In this document: positions 1 to 8,411 of the stretch, piece by piece
Position numbering within the stretch: the stretch's first letter is position 1
How the letters are laid out: every line of letters begins with the position of its first letter
Source: Stenotrophomonas sp. PS02289
GTDB lineage: Bacteria; Pseudomonadota; Gammaproteobacteria; Xanthomonadales; Xanthomonadaceae
Length of the DNA stretch: 34,545 bases
Direction of reading: 5' to 3'
Assembly (NCBI RefSeq): GCF_029960115.1
Contig: NZ_JASCOZ010000032.1
Span: 1 to 34,545, forward strand
Translations under genes and position numbers: made by a program
Notes under the pieces: model-generated
The model's input: the letters and a program-made list of their open reading frames with translations, nothing else
The model's database searches: none
Told to the model about the DNA's origin: nothing

Positions 1-60
1 TCTCCACAAATGTCCACCCCCCCCGCGGCGGCGCCCCCCCGGGGGGGGCCCCCCCCCCCC
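1..60. other. low-complexity C/G homopolymer at contig start
   Basis: Runs of C and G dominate this stretch and interrupt the 3' end of the minus-strand transporter gene. The normal mixed-codon text resumes at about position 61. Together with a similar C-rich run at the other end, this looks like low-quality contig-end sequence rather than biology. The reading frame of the transporter happens to stay open through it, but the encoded residues should not be trusted. Confidence 0.75.
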
Positions 61-1241
61 CGCTCCACCAGCACCGCCACGCCCCACAGCAGCAGGCCGC
101 CCAGCGCGGTGGCCGCACCGACGTAGCCGGTGACTGCGGGGCTGAAACCAGCACCGATCGCCATGCCGCCGAGCCACGGGCCCAGCGCATTGGCGGTGTT
201 GAACGCGGCATGGTTTGAAGCCGCTGCCAGGGTCTGTGCTTCACCGGCCACGTCCATCAGGCGGGTCTGCAGCACGGCGGCCAGCGCGCCCATGGTGCCC
301 ACGGCGATGATCACCGGCACCACGCTCCACACGGCATGCGCCGCCAGCGGGTACAGCATCAACACCACCACGGACCACAGCAGCACGATGGGCGCGGCAC
401 GGAACTGGAACTTGTCCACCAGCCAGCCACCGGCCACGTTGCCGATGATCGCGCCGATGCCGAAGATACCCACGGCCACCGGCATCCACGACTCACGTAC
501 GCCGGTGACCTGCACCAGGGTAGGGGCCAGGTAGGTGAACACACAGAACATGCCGGCAAAGCCGACTGAGCCGATCGCCAGCGCCATCCACACCTGGGTG
601 CGGTTGAAGGCGCGCAGTTCGCGCATCGGCGAGGTGCGGACCTCGTTCGGGTCCGGCAGCAGGTAACGGGCGATCATCGCCACGGTGGCGATGGCCAGCA
701 CGCTGACCAGGCCGAACGCGGTGCGCCAGCTGAGCTGCTGGCCCAGCCAGGTAGTCAGCGGGTTGCCTACCAGGATGGCGATGGACAGACCCAGCAGCAC
801 CGTCGAGACGGCCTTGCCGCGCTGACCCGGCGGACTGATCGCGGCCGCCACCAGCATTGCCACGCCGAAGTACGCACCATGCGGCAGGCCGGCCACGAAG
901 CGGGCGATCAACATGGTGGTGTAATCCGGAGCCAACGCGCTGGCCAGGTTGCCCACCGCATAGAAGCCCATCAGGCCCAGCAGCAGGGTGCGACGTGCGT
1001 AGCCGGCACCGGCAAACGCCAGCACGGGCGCACCGACCACCACGCCGACGGCGTAGGCGCTGATCAGATGACCCACCTGGGTTTCACTGATGCCCAGCCC
1101 GCGGCTGATTTCCAGCATCAGGCCCATGGCCGCGAACTCGCTGGTACCAATGGCAAAGCCGCCCAGGGACAGGGCCAGCAGGATCAGGGTGCGCTCACGC
1201 GGGGTCAGCCGTTCGGCGAGGGTAGGGGCGGTGGAGCTCAT
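1..1241 (-). CDS. MFS transporter, DHA1 / AraJ-YdhP-like efflux permease (3'-truncated)
   Basis: Reverse-strand reading from ATG at 1241 gives MSSTAPTLAERLTPRERT followed by a strongly hydrophobic protein of about 393 trustworthy residues, close to the ~400 of the family. Its alternating hydrophobic segments fit 12 membrane helices. The stretch GISETQVGHLISAYAVG and the early glycine-rich helices resemble the AraJ/YdhP/chloramphenicol-efflux branch of the major facilitator superfamily, which are inner-membrane proton-driven exporters of sugars or drugs. The substrate cannot be read from sequence. The last residues run into a homopolymer contig end, so the stop codon is not seen. It diverges from the gene at 1483, with about 240 bases between for both promoters. 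It has no obvious link to the secretion system. Confidence 0.85.
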   Translation of the reverse strand, partial: MSSTAPTLAERLTPRERTLILLALSLGGFAIGTSEFAAMGLMLEISRGLGISETQVGHLISAYAVGVVVGAPVLAFAGAGYARRTLLLGLMGFYAVGNLASALAPDYTTMLIARFVAGLPHGAYFGVAMLVAAAISPPGQRGKAVSTVLLGLSIAILVGNPLTTWLGQQLSWRTAFGLVSVLAIATVAMIARYLLPDPNEVRTSPMRELRAFNRTQVWMALAIGSVGFAGMFCVFTYLAPTLVQVTGVRESWMPVAVGIFGIGAIIGNVAGGWLVDKFQFRAAPIVLLWSVVVLMLYPLAAHAVWSVVPVIIAVGTMGALAAVLQTRLMDVAGEAQTLAAASNHAAFNTANALGPWLGGMAIGAGFSPAVTGYVGAATALGGLLLWGVAVLVERGGGGPPRGGAAAGGVDICG

Positions 1242-1482
1242 ACGGCAGGATGTAATCGTTTTACGGACGGCCATTGTACGTGGTGCGGTGCAGCAAATCC
1301 GTACCAGTGTGGCCCTGTTTCACGGAAAACAGCGGTCCACTCAAGGCGCTGCCCGGTTCATGTCTCCCGGCTGAACAATAACGGGTCAAGGTCACGCATT
1401 GTTCCACTCATGCTCTTTAACGACATTTTTATGACATGAATAATGCGCGCCGTTGATGCGCCCGGTGGCGCGGGTGAGTCCG

Positions 1483-2166
1483 ATGAAAAACGATCTTCAA
1501 CTGCTGGCGTACTACCTGGGACGCGCGTTCCTGTTCGGCGCGATGGTGACCCTGCCGCCGCTGCTGGCCTGGCTGGACATCCATTGGCTGGGGAACGCAG
1601 TGGGCGAGTGGTCGCTGGTCGAATTGACCCAGGAAGGCTTCCTGGCGGCGAGCGTGCTGGCCTTCGTGCGCGTGGCGATCGCGCGCCGTGATGACCGTCA
1701 CTTCGCGGTGTTGGCCGCGGCCTTCTTTGCCTGCATGTTCCTGCGTGAGATGGACGAAGCGCTGGATCTGATCGCACACGGACTATGGAAGTACCCGGTG
1801 GCGCTGCTGGTGCTGGGTTCCCTGGCCTGGGCAAGCCGCGCGCCGCGCGAAACCCTCGCGGGCCTGGTGCGCTTCCTCGGCTCGCGTCCCGGCACGGTGA
1901 TGGTCATCGGTCTGGTGCTGCTGCTGTTCTACTCGCGCCTCATCGGCATGACCTCGCTGTGGACCGGCCTGCTCGGTGACCAGTACATCCGGGTGTTCAA
2001 GAACACCATTGAAGAAACCACCGAACTGCTGGGCTACACCTTCATCCTCGCCGCCAGCCTGTCCTATGCCGCCCAGCGGGTGAGGGAACCGGTGGTCATC
2101 CGGCGCAACGCCGTCGATGCTGCGCCGAACGTGTCAGTCACGTCACACATCAATCAGTCCATGTAA
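1483..2166 (+). CDS. multi-pass membrane protein of unknown function
   Basis: The protein is about 227 aa from ATG 1483 (MKNDLQLLAYYLG). In-frame starts at 1453 (TTG) and 1456 (ATG) would add ten or nine residues; I prefer 1483 because a GGGTGAG lies 4 nt upstream and the hydrophobic N-terminus begins there. About five to six hydrophobic segments are visible, for example FLFGAMVTLPPLLAWL, YPVALLVLGSLAWA and VMVIGLVLLLFYS. The acidic loop EMDEALDLIAHG and the IEETTELLGY motif near the C-terminus are its most distinctive parts. I recognise no family with a known job. It stands alone, followed at once by a hairpin, so it is probably its own transcription unit. Confidence 0.75.
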   Translation: MKNDLQLLAYYLGRAFLFGAMVTLPPLLAWLDIHWLGNAVGEWSLVELTQEGFLAASVLAFVRVAIARRDDRHFAVLAAAFFACMFLREMDEALDLIAHGLWKYPVALLVLGSLAWASRAPRETLAGLVRFLGSRPGTVMVIGLVLLLFYSRLIGMTSLWTGLLGDQYIRVFKNTIEETTELLGYTFILAASLSYAAQRVREPVVIRRNAVDAAPNVSVTSHINQSM

Positions 2167-2182
2167 CGCATTGCTGTAACGC

Positions 2183-2210
2183 GCAGAGGCCACCGTATGG
2201 TGGCCTCTGC
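2183..2210. terminator. 12-bp perfect hairpin after the membrane protein gene
   Basis: GCAGAGGCCACC (2183-2194), loop GTAT, then GGTGGCCTCTGC (2199-2210): a perfect 12-bp stem 17 nt after the stop codon. There is no long T tract after it, so efficiency is uncertain, but position and stem strength fit a transcription terminator separating this gene from the secretion locus. Confidence 0.65.
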
Positions 2211-2318
2211 GTGCTGCCGTCCGTCTGTTACCCACTGCCGGGTAAGGAATTTCTGATTGGCATACGCTGCGGTGTGGATTAGCATGCGCCCACTGGAGTC
2301 GACCGGGGAGCGTGCACG

Positions 2319-2573
2319 ATGGTCCAGTACCCTCATGCATTGCGGGCCGAAGGCAGGTATCAGCTGGTAGCGTTGACACATTCACCGGTCTACAACCCGG
2401 CGGATGTGATCGGCTACGCCGTGCTGACGACTGGCGGCGAGAGAGTGACCGACGTTCTCTCGTTGGAACAGGCGCACACCCGCTGGCGGGAACTGCTGGA
2501 ACAGGACCAACCCGTCCTGGTGGAAGACGAAAGGAAACCATCGCGCACGAGGCCACGTCGGCGTCGTCGCTAG
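2319..2573 (+). CDS. small protein of unknown function upstream of virD4
   Basis: 84 aa from ATG 2319 with GGGGAG at 2305-2310, 8 nt upstream. No signal peptide or membrane segment is visible. The body (YQLVALTHSPVYNPADVIGY, then SLEQAHTRWRELLEQDQPVLVEDE) looks like a compact soluble fold. The C-terminus is strongly basic, with PSRTRPRRRRR at residues 74-84, which could bind nucleic acid or an acidic partner. I do not recognise the family. It ends 37 nt before the virD4 start and may be co-transcribed with it, so it is a candidate accessory or regulatory gene of the secretion locus. That link rests only on position. Confidence 0.65.
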   Translation: MVQYPHALRAEGRYQLVALTHSPVYNPADVIGYAVLTTGGERVTDVLSLEQAHTRWRELLEQDQPVLVEDERKPSRTRPRRRRR

Positions 2574-2610
2574 CCGCAGCGTCCACCGGGCGCGTCATGG
2601 AGGATTGGGT

Positions 2611-4284
2611 TTGTCCACGCAGAAGTCTGTTGCCACCGCTGTTCTTGTTCTGGTGACCGCGATTGTCGGCTATGCCCTTGCCGGGTATATCACGCTGGCG
2701 TTGCTGGGCCTGGATACAGCGAAGTTCAGCTGGAACACCTACCTGCTGTACCTGCAGGCCATGGACCAGCCGGCGGTGGCTCCCTATCTGACCAAGATCA
2801 AGATCGCCGGCGTGCTGGGCTTCGGCCTGCCGCTGCTGCTGTGCCTGGTCGTGCTCTTCTTCATGTTCAAGCCGAAGAAGAAGTCCATCCACGGTGACGC
2901 ACGTTTCGCCACCGCCGCGGATCTGGCCAAACACGGCATGTTCAAGAAGAGCGACAGCGGCATCGTTGTCGGCAGCTTCGGCGGCAAGCTCGTGCGTCTG
3001 GGTGGGCAGCAGTTCGTGATCCTGGCCGCACCGACCCGCTCGGGCAAGGGCGTGGGCGTGGTCATTCCGAACCTGCTCGAGTACGGCGAATCGATTGTCG
3101 TGCTGGACATCAAGCAGGAAAACTTCGACCTCACCAGCGGCTGGCGTGCCAGCCAGGGCCATGAGGTGTTCCTGTTCAATCCGTTCGCTGAAGACAAGCG
3201 CACCCATCGCTGGAATCCGCTCAGCTACGTCTCCGACGATCCGAACTTCCGCGTCTCTGAAATGATGAGCATCGCGGCCATGCTGTATCCGGATGGCTCG
3301 GACGATCAGAAGTTCTGGGTGAGCCAGGCCCGCAACGCCTTCATGGCCTTCGGCCTGTACCTGTTCGAGAACTGGGACGACGAGCGCGCCATGGGCTTCC
3401 CGGCCGGTAGCGGCACGCCCACGCTCGGTGCGATCTTCCGCCTGTCCACCGGTGACGGCACCGATCTCAAGAAGTACCTGCAGTCGCTGTCCACGCAGCC
3501 GTTCCTGTCGGGCAATGCGAAGGCCGCTTTCGCCAACATGCTGTCGCAGGCCGACGAGACGTTCGCCTCCATCATGGGCACCTTCAAGGAGCCGCTCAAC
3601 GCCTGGATCAATCCGGTGCTCGACAAGGCCACCAGTGCCAACGATTTCCTGCTGACCGACCTGCGCAAGAAGAAGATGACCGTCTACATCGGCATCCAGC
3701 CCAACAAGCTGGCCGAGAGCCGTCTCATCATCAACCTGTTCTTCAGCCAGATCATCAACCTCAACACCAAGGAACTGCCCAAGGGCAATCCAGAGCTGAA
3801 ATACCAGGTGCTGTTGTTGATGGACGAGTTCACCTCCATCGGCAAGGTCGACATCATCGCCTCGGCGGTCTCGTACATGGCCGGTTACAACGTGCGCCTG
3901 CTGCCCATCATCCAGAGCATGGCGCAGCTCGACGCCACCTACGGCCGCGACGTGTCGCGCACCATCATCACCAACCACGCGCTGCAGATCCTGTACGCCC
4001 CGCGCGAACAGCAGGACGCCAACGACTATTCGGAAATGCTCGGTTACACCACCGTGCGCAAGAAGAATGTCACCCATGCGCGCGAGAAGACCCATAACTT
4101 CACCGAAGAGCGGCGCGCCCTGATGTTGCCGCAGGAACTCAAGGCCATGGGCATGGACCACGAGGTGTTCCTGTACGAGGGCATTCCGCACCCGGTCAAA
4201 TGCGACAAGATCAAATATTACAAGGACAAATATTTCACTTCGCGCCTGCTGCCCAAGACCGATGTGAAGATGCTGGAGTTGTGA
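2611..4284 (+). CDS. virD4: VirD4 type IV coupling protein ATPase
   Basis: Inner-membrane coupling ATPase that recruits substrates; in X-type systems it binds the effector XVIPCD domain. Counting from TTG 2611 (557 aa), two membrane helices (about 8-30 and 65-86) precede the cytoplasmic domain. Walker A is APTRSGKG at 140-147, and Walker B is LLLMDEFTSIG at about 400. LPIIQSMAQLDATYGRD is typical of VirD4/TraG proteins. Start choice: GGAGG at 2599-2603 is 7 nt from TTG 2611 but only 1 nt from the upstream in-frame TTG 2605, so 2611 is favoured. A 412-base gap separates it from virB7, so it may be transcribed apart from the virB operon. Length and order match the xanthomonad X-T4SS. Confidence 0.95.
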   Translation: MSTQKSVATAVLVLVTAIVGYALAGYITLALLGLDTAKFSWNTYLLYLQAMDQPAVAPYLTKIKIAGVLGFGLPLLLCLVVLFFMFKPKKKSIHGDARFATAADLAKHGMFKKSDSGIVVGSFGGKLVRLGGQQFVILAAPTRSGKGVGVVIPNLLEYGESIVVLDIKQENFDLTSGWRASQGHEVFLFNPFAEDKRTHRWNPLSYVSDDPNFRVSEMMSIAAMLYPDGSDDQKFWVSQARNAFMAFGLYLFENWDDERAMGFPAGSGTPTLGAIFRLSTGDGTDLKKYLQSLSTQPFLSGNAKAAFANMLSQADETFASIMGTFKEPLNAWINPVLDKATSANDFLLTDLRKKKMTVYIGIQPNKLAESRLIINLFFSQIINLNTKELPKGNPELKYQVLLLMDEFTSIGKVDIIASAVSYMAGYNVRLLPIIQSMAQLDATYGRDVSRTIITNHALQILYAPREQQDANDYSEMLGYTTVRKKNVTHAREKTHNFTEERRALMLPQELKAMGMDHEVFLYEGIPHPVKCDKIKYYKDKYFTSRLLPKTDVKMLEL

Positions 4285-4696
4285 TGGTTTGCATGCGGCA
4301 ATGTGACGCGCATCGCAAAATGCGGGCGCAAATGTAAAATTTTCGTCTCGGTTGACACTGATTTGACGCTGAACTGTGGCATCGTATTTGTGATGGACGT
4401 TCCATGCGTCAGGTTTTCGTAGTTGAGTACAGTGCCGGAAGTTGGCGCTGAAGCAGTCAAAAGGAACATGGATGGCTTTTCTCGGAGAGTGTGTGGGGCG
4501 CAGGGGCCGAACCCGGTGTTCGGGGCGTTCTCACATCAGGCGGGGCGGGGGCCCGGTCACACCGCTGAAAGGTGTTTCACGGTTGTACCGATACGCACCA
4601 ACGGCACATCGCGCCTGATCCAGGGCCTGATGCGTCACCGCGTTGTCTGAATTTCCGAATTAAAGCCGCTATTCCGTACGCCATAGGGAAGTCCGT
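4285..4696. other. intergenic region between virD4 and the virB7-B6 operon
   Basis: 412 bases with no convincing gene. A hairpin directly after the virD4 stop pairs TTTGCATGCG (4288-4297) with CGCATCGCAAA (4309-4319) with one bulged base; it may attenuate or end virD4 transcription. AT-rich sequence follows at 4330-4345 and then a promoter candidate. The second half is GC-rich and featureless up to the purine-rich AGGGAAG before virB7. In Xanthomonas this spacer carries the virB promoter. Confidence 0.6.
4352..4390 (+). promoter_or_regulatory. candidate sigma70 promoter for the virB operon
   Basis: Two -35-like hexamers, TTGACA (4352-4357) and TTGACG (4363-4368), lie in the virD4-virB7 spacer. 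The second is 16 nt from a -10-like TATTTG (4385-4390). A GTAAA at 4334-4338 is half of a CpxR-type box, but no properly spaced second half is seen. This is a candidate only: the -10 is imperfect and the 5' leader to virB7 would be about 300 nt. Confidence 0.35.
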
Positions 4697-5146
4697 ATGA
4701 AGCAAGCGTTTCTGTCCAAGGGTTGCGTTGTTGCCGTCGTTACCGCCGCCGTGATGCTGGCGGGCTGTGCCACCAAGCCGGCACCGGATTTCGGCGGCCG
4801 CTGGAAGCCGGTGAACAATTTCGCCCGCACCACCCAGGAAATTCCGCTGTATTCCAGCTACGTCTATCAGGCCTCGCCGGCCGATGGCACCTTGAAAACC
4901 ATGCTTGAACGCTGGGCCAAGGACTCGGGCATGAGCCTGGATTACCGCCTCAGCTCCGACTACACGCTGTTCAACGCGGTGTCGTCGCTGTCCACGACGA
5001 ATCCGCAGCAGGCCATGATCGATCTCAGCGCGGCGTATTCGGCGCAGGGCGTTTCGGTCTCCATCGTGGGCAATCAGATCGTGGTGCAGTCGGTGTCCGC
5101 ATCGACCGCTTCGACGCGCCCGGCCGATGGTGCCAGCGGAAGCTGA
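4697..5146 (+). CDS. virB7: VirB7 outer-membrane lipoprotein with N0-like domain
   Basis: 149 aa. Lipoprotein signal with lipobox LAGC, lipidated Cys24. Short linker with TKPAPDFGGRWKPVNNFAR, the region that binds VirB9 in the core complex. Unlike the ~45-aa VirB7 of Agrobacterium, residues from about 50 to 135 form an extra globular domain (LKTMLERWAKDSGMSLDYRL and AMIDLSAAYSAQGVSVSIVGNQIVV). This pattern matches the N0 secretin-type domain known on xanthomonad VirB7, where it decorates the outside of the core complex. It is the first gene of the virB7-B11-B1-B6 run. The symbol rests on lipobox, size class and position. Confidence 0.92.
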   Translation: MKQAFLSKGCVVAVVTAAVMLAGCATKPAPDFGGRWKPVNNFARTTQEIPLYSSYVYQASPADGTLKTMLERWAKDSGMSLDYRLSSDYTLFNAVSSLSTTNPQQAMIDLSAAYSAQGVSVSIVGNQIVVQSVSASTASTRPADGASGS

Positions 5147-5221
5147 GTGGTCCGCACCCGGTCGTCCTGATGTGCTCCGGCGCGCCGGAGCGTCACGCCC
5201 ATCGAAGTTCCAGCAGTACGG

Positions 5222-6349
5222 ATGAATTCCATGTTCCGAAAGAAGGACACAGGCAACAACGCGAAGGTCGACCAGGCCGTCTCCAAGGCGGTGAGTTACG
5301 AGCTGACCATCGCCGACATGGCCCGCCGCAGCGAGAAGCGCGCCTGGATGGTCGCGACCGGTTCGCTGGTGATGTCGCTGGCACTGGCGGGCGGCTACTA
5401 CTACATGCTGCCGCTGAAGGAGAAGGTGCCGTTCCTGGTGATGGCTGACGCCTACACCGGCACCGCCACGGTGGCGCGTCTCTCGGGCAACTTCGGTGAA
5501 GCGGGCATCACGGCCAACGAGGCGATCAATCGCAGCAACGTGGCGCAGTACGTGCTGGCGCGCGAGTCGTTCGACTCCAACACCATGGGCCTGCGTGACT
5601 GGGAACTGGTGTTCACCATGTCGTCGGAGCCGGTCGCGGCCACCCAGCGCCAGCGCTATGCGAACAACAATCCGCAGAACCCGGTCTACGTGTACGGCAC
5701 CAGCAAGGCGATCCGGATCAAGATCCTGAGCATCACCCCGCTGGCTGTCGAAGGCAATGGCAGCTTCCGCGGCGCGTCGGTGCGCATCCAGCGCAGTCTG
5801 CTGGACAAGACCACCGGCGCGATGACCTATCTGGACAACAAGCTGGTGACGCTGCGGTTCGAGTACCGCGCCGACCTGGCCCTGTCCGAAGCCGATCGCG
5901 TGTTGAACCCGCTGGCCTTCCAGGTCACCGAATACCGCGTGGACAGCGACTTCGCCCGTGGCGTGCCGGTGCCCGACGACGCCGACATGAGCACCCAGGC
6001 CAACCAGGCCGCTGCCGCACAGGCGGCTGCCGCCGCGCCGGTGTATGACCCGAACAATCCGGCCGCCGCGACCATGATCGATCCGGCCACCGGCCAGCCG
6101 GTGGCAGCACCGGCACCGGTGCCTGGGCAGCCGATGGTGCCCGGTCAGGCCGTCCCCGGTCAGGTGCCGGGGCAGGTGCCCGGTCAGACCGTGCCGCCGC
6201 CGCCCCAGATTCCGGGCCAGGTGATGCCGGGCCAGCCGATGCAACAACAGGTGCCGGGTCAGCCGGTACCGGGGCAGGCAGTACCGCCGCCCGCTGTACC
6301 GAATCAGAACGTTTCCACCGGAACTGCGCAGGGAGCAAGCAACCGATGA
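5222..6349 (+). CDS. virB8: VirB8 inner-membrane assembly protein with long PGQ-repeat tail
   Basis: 375 aa. Short cytoplasmic N-terminus, one membrane helix (about 41-62), and a periplasmic NTF2-like domain (about 70-245) with family features such as RDWELVFTMSS and the LVTLRFEYRAD strand. VirB8 nucleates the inner-membrane part of the channel. The C-terminus is unusual: after residue 255 comes an Ala-rich stretch, then a Pro/Gly/Gln-rich tail with nine PGQ units between about 301 and 352. This is well beyond the ~230-240 aa of classical VirB8. ATG 5222 is used; ATG 5231 (MFRKKDTG) is an alternative. The stop overlaps the virB9 start (ATGA). Confidence 0.95.
   Translation: MNSMFRKKDTGNNAKVDQAVSKAVSYELTIADMARRSEKRAWMVATGSLVMSLALAGGYYYMLPLKEKVPFLVMADAYTGTATVARLSGNFGEAGITANEAINRSNVAQYVLARESFDSNTMGLRDWELVFTMSSEPVAATQRQRYANNNPQNPVYVYGTSKAIRIKILSITPLAVEGNGSFRGASVRIQRSLLDKTTGAMTYLDNKLVTLRFEYRADLALSEADRVLNPLAFQVTEYRVDSDFARGVPVPDDADMSTQANQAAAAQAAAAAPVYDPNNPAAATMIDPATGQPVAAPAPVPGQPMVPGQAVPGQVPGQVPGQTVPPPPQIPGQVMPGQPMQQQVPGQPVPGQAVPPPAVPNQNVSTGTAQGASNR
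6117..6290 (+). repeat. imperfect VPGQ-coding tandem repeat in virB8
   Basis: Nine PGQ units with spacers such as VPGQ and MPGQP are encoded here. Codons vary between units (CCTGGGCAG, CCCGGTCAG, CCGGGGCAG), so this is a protein-level repeat rather than a recent DNA-level expansion. A length-variable flexible periplasmic tail is the likely product. Confidence 0.8.
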
Positions 6350-7125
6350 GTCGTAACAATGCATGGTGGGCCGCATTGGCCTTGGTGCCGATGATGTCCC
6401 TGTTTGCTGTGCCAGCGAAGGCGCAGTCCGTGGTGGACCATTACGAGTATGAGTCTGACCGTATCTATCCGGTCCGTACCGGCCTGGGGCTCACCACCCA
6501 GATCGAACTCAGCCCGAATGAAAAGATCCTCGACTACAGCACCGGTTTCAGCAGCGGGTGGGAACTGACCCGTCGCGAGAACGTGTTCTATCTCAAGCCG
6601 AAGAATGTCGACGTGGACACCAACATGATGGTGCGCACGGAGACCCATTCGTACATCTTCGAACTGAAGGTGGTGGCCACGGACTGGCGTCAGCTGGAAC
6701 AGGCGCGTCGTGCCGGCGTGCAGTACAAGATCGCCTTCACCTACCCGAGCGACACCGAGTTCGGTACCGCGCAGCAGGCGGTGGATGAGGAAGTGAAGCC
6801 GCTGCTCAGCTCGGAACTGGCCAAGGATCGCCAGTACAACTTCGACTATTCGTACTCCACCCGGCGCTCCAAGAAGATGGGCTGGCTGATTCCGGTCAAT
6901 GCCTACGATGACGGCCGCTTCACCTATCTCAAGCTGCCCAATTCGCCGGAGTACAAGACCGGCATCTTCCCGGCCGTCTTCGGTCGTGAGACGGAGTACG
7001 GCGAAGATTTCACGGTCAACACGACGGTGGAAGGCAATTCGCTCATCGTGCACGGCACCTATCCGTACCTGGTGATCCGTCATGGTGACAACGTCGTCGG
7101 TCTGCGAAGGAACGTGAACAAATGA
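6346..7125 (+). CDS. virB9: VirB9 outer-membrane core complex protein
   Basis: 259 aa with a Sec signal peptide (cleavage after about residue 26, PAKA|QS). The mature protein has the two-domain VirB9 layout. The N-terminal domain includes RIYPVRTGLGLTTQIEL and GFSSGWEL; the C-terminal domain includes FDYSYSTRRSKKMGWLIPVNAYDDGRFTYLKLP and ends with PYLVIRHGDNVVGLRR. The C-terminal domain binds VirB7 and the VirB10 cap to form the outer-membrane ring. Starts overlap at both ends (ATGA with virB8 and with virB10), indicating translational coupling and near-stoichiometric synthesis of the core components. Confidence 0.95.
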   Translation: MSRNNAWWAALALVPMMSLFAVPAKAQSVVDHYEYESDRIYPVRTGLGLTTQIELSPNEKILDYSTGFSSGWELTRRENVFYLKPKNVDVDTNMMVRTETHSYIFELKVVATDWRQLEQARRAGVQYKIAFTYPSDTEFGTAQQAVDEEVKPLLSSELAKDRQYNFDYSYSTRRSKKMGWLIPVNAYDDGRFTYLKLPNSPEYKTGIFPAVFGRETEYGEDFTVNTTVEGNSLIVHGTYPYLVIRHGDNVVGLRRNVNK

Positions 7126-8396
7126 GCCAGCACAACACTCCCGGCAACGAGCCGAACAACGGTAACGAGGGTTACGACGCGCACCAGGGTGCGCCGGAAG
7201 GCCCGACCAACCCGTACTACGGCCAGAACGTGGCCGACAACAATCCCAACCTGGACGCTGCGGCTCCGACCCTGCGTTCGGCTGAAGAGCAGCGCCTGAA
7301 CCGCAAGGCGCTGGCCTTCCTCGGCGGCACCCTGGTGCTGATCGTGGCAATGGGTTTCCTGCTGTTCCGCAAGGGCAGCGACGATGCTGAAGGCCCGGCC
7401 AAGGTCAATGAGCAGGCGCGTGTATCCACGCCTGAACTGCCGACGGCCGCACCGCCGCCGCCGACCGCAACGGAAGCGGTGGAGCCGATCGGGATGATGC
7501 CGCCGCTGCCGCCGCCGAGCACGCACACCAATCCCTACCGCACGCCGCCGCCGGACGTGGACGACTTCCAGACGGCACCGACCGAATCCCACGAGCCTTC
7601 GCTGATGGATCGCCGCATGGCGTCCGGCAGTGGTGTGGGCGGTGGCAGCGCCGGCGGTGTGGCCGGTCCGGCGACGGATCCCGCCGGTCGCCCGACTGAC
7701 GACTACACCCGCGCCATGCTGGCCCAGCTGCCGGGTGCGCAGCAGCCGCCAGCCAAGGTCCGCCGTGGTCCGGACGTGGAAGACGTCTCCAGCGCCAGCT
7801 TCATCCGCAGCCCGGATGCACTGCTGGTCCGCGGCACCTATCTGCGCTGCGTGCTGGAAACCCGCATCATCACCGACGTGGCCGGCTTCACCTCGTGTCT
7901 GCTGACCGAGCCGGTGTATTCGATCAACGGCCGCAGCCTGCTGCTGCCGAAGGGCTCGAAGATCTACGGTGCCTACGGTGGCGGCCCCACCGGCAAGCGC
8001 GTGGAAGTGATCTGGGACCGCATCACCACCCCGAACGGCATCGACGTGGCCATGTCCAGCCCGGGCGTGGACCAGCTCGGCGGTGCCGGTCACCCGGGTG
8101 ACTACAGCGCGCACTGGGGCAGCCGCATCGCCTCGGCGCTGATGATCAGCCTGATCGCCGACGCCTTCAAATACGCTGCTGCCGAACACGGTCCGGAAAC
8201 CACCACCGTCAGCAACAGTGGACGTGAAATCCAGTCGCCCTATGAGAGCGCCACCGCGCGCAGCATGGAGCGTCTGGCCAACGAGGCCATGAGCGAGCGT
8301 CGCCCGCCCACGGTCACCATCAATCAGGGCACTGTGGTCAACGTGTACGTGGCCAAGGACGTCGATTTCTCCGACGTCCTGCCCATGCGGCGCTGA
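7122..8396 (+). CDS. virB10: VirB10 envelope-spanning core complex protein
   Basis: 424 aa. Cytoplasmic Asn/Gly-rich N-terminus (1-60), membrane helix at 63-82 (ALAFLGGTLVLIVAMGFLLF), Pro-rich periplasmic linker (about 95-140, several PPP runs), and a C-terminal beta-barrel domain. That domain has the TrbI/VirB10 signature GTYLRCVLETRIITDVAGF, with LLPKGSKIYGAY and RVEVIWDRITTPNGIDV following. It spans both membranes, senses ATP use by VirB4/B11/D4 and forms the outer-membrane cap. A Gly/Ser-rich patch (GSGVGGGSAGGVAG) sits in the linker. It overlaps virB9 by 4 nt and is 15 nt from virB11. Confidence 0.95.
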   Translation: MSQHNTPGNEPNNGNEGYDAHQGAPEGPTNPYYGQNVADNNPNLDAAAPTLRSAEEQRLNRKALAFLGGTLVLIVAMGFLLFRKGSDDAEGPAKVNEQARVSTPELPTAAPPPPTATEAVEPIGMMPPLPPPSTHTNPYRTPPPDVDDFQTAPTESHEPSLMDRRMASGSGVGGGSAGGVAGPATDPAGRPTDDYTRAMLAQLPGAQQPPAKVRRGPDVEDVSSASFIRSPDALLVRGTYLRCVLETRIITDVAGFTSCLLTEPVYSINGRSLLLPKGSKIYGAYGGGPTGKRVEVIWDRITTPNGIDVAMSSPGVDQLGGAGHPGDYSAHWGSRIASALMISLIADAFKYAAAEHGPETTTVSNSGREIQSPYESATARSMERLANEAMSERRPPTVTINQGTVVNVYVAKDVDFSDVLPMRR

Positions 8397-8411
8397 CCGG
8401 CTGGATCAACC

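Noticed and set aside
1090..1439. Several plus-strand open frames across the MFS gene
   Set aside because: They are antisense shadows; the minus-strand translation is a continuous hydrophobic transporter.
2143..4191. 682-residue open frame on the minus strand opposite virD4
   Set aside because: Antisense shadow of a high-GC gene: rich in His, Gln, Arg and Val with no family motifs, while the plus strand has intact Walker motifs and VirD4 features.
4423..4650. 75-residue open frame in the virD4-virB7 spacer
   Set aside because: TTG start, no ribosome site, no recognisable fold, and it lies in the probable leader of the virB operon.
6117..6290. Repeat array considered as CRISPR or VNTR
   Set aside because: Units are short, codon-variable, in frame and encode PGQ repeats inside virB8; there are no spacers.
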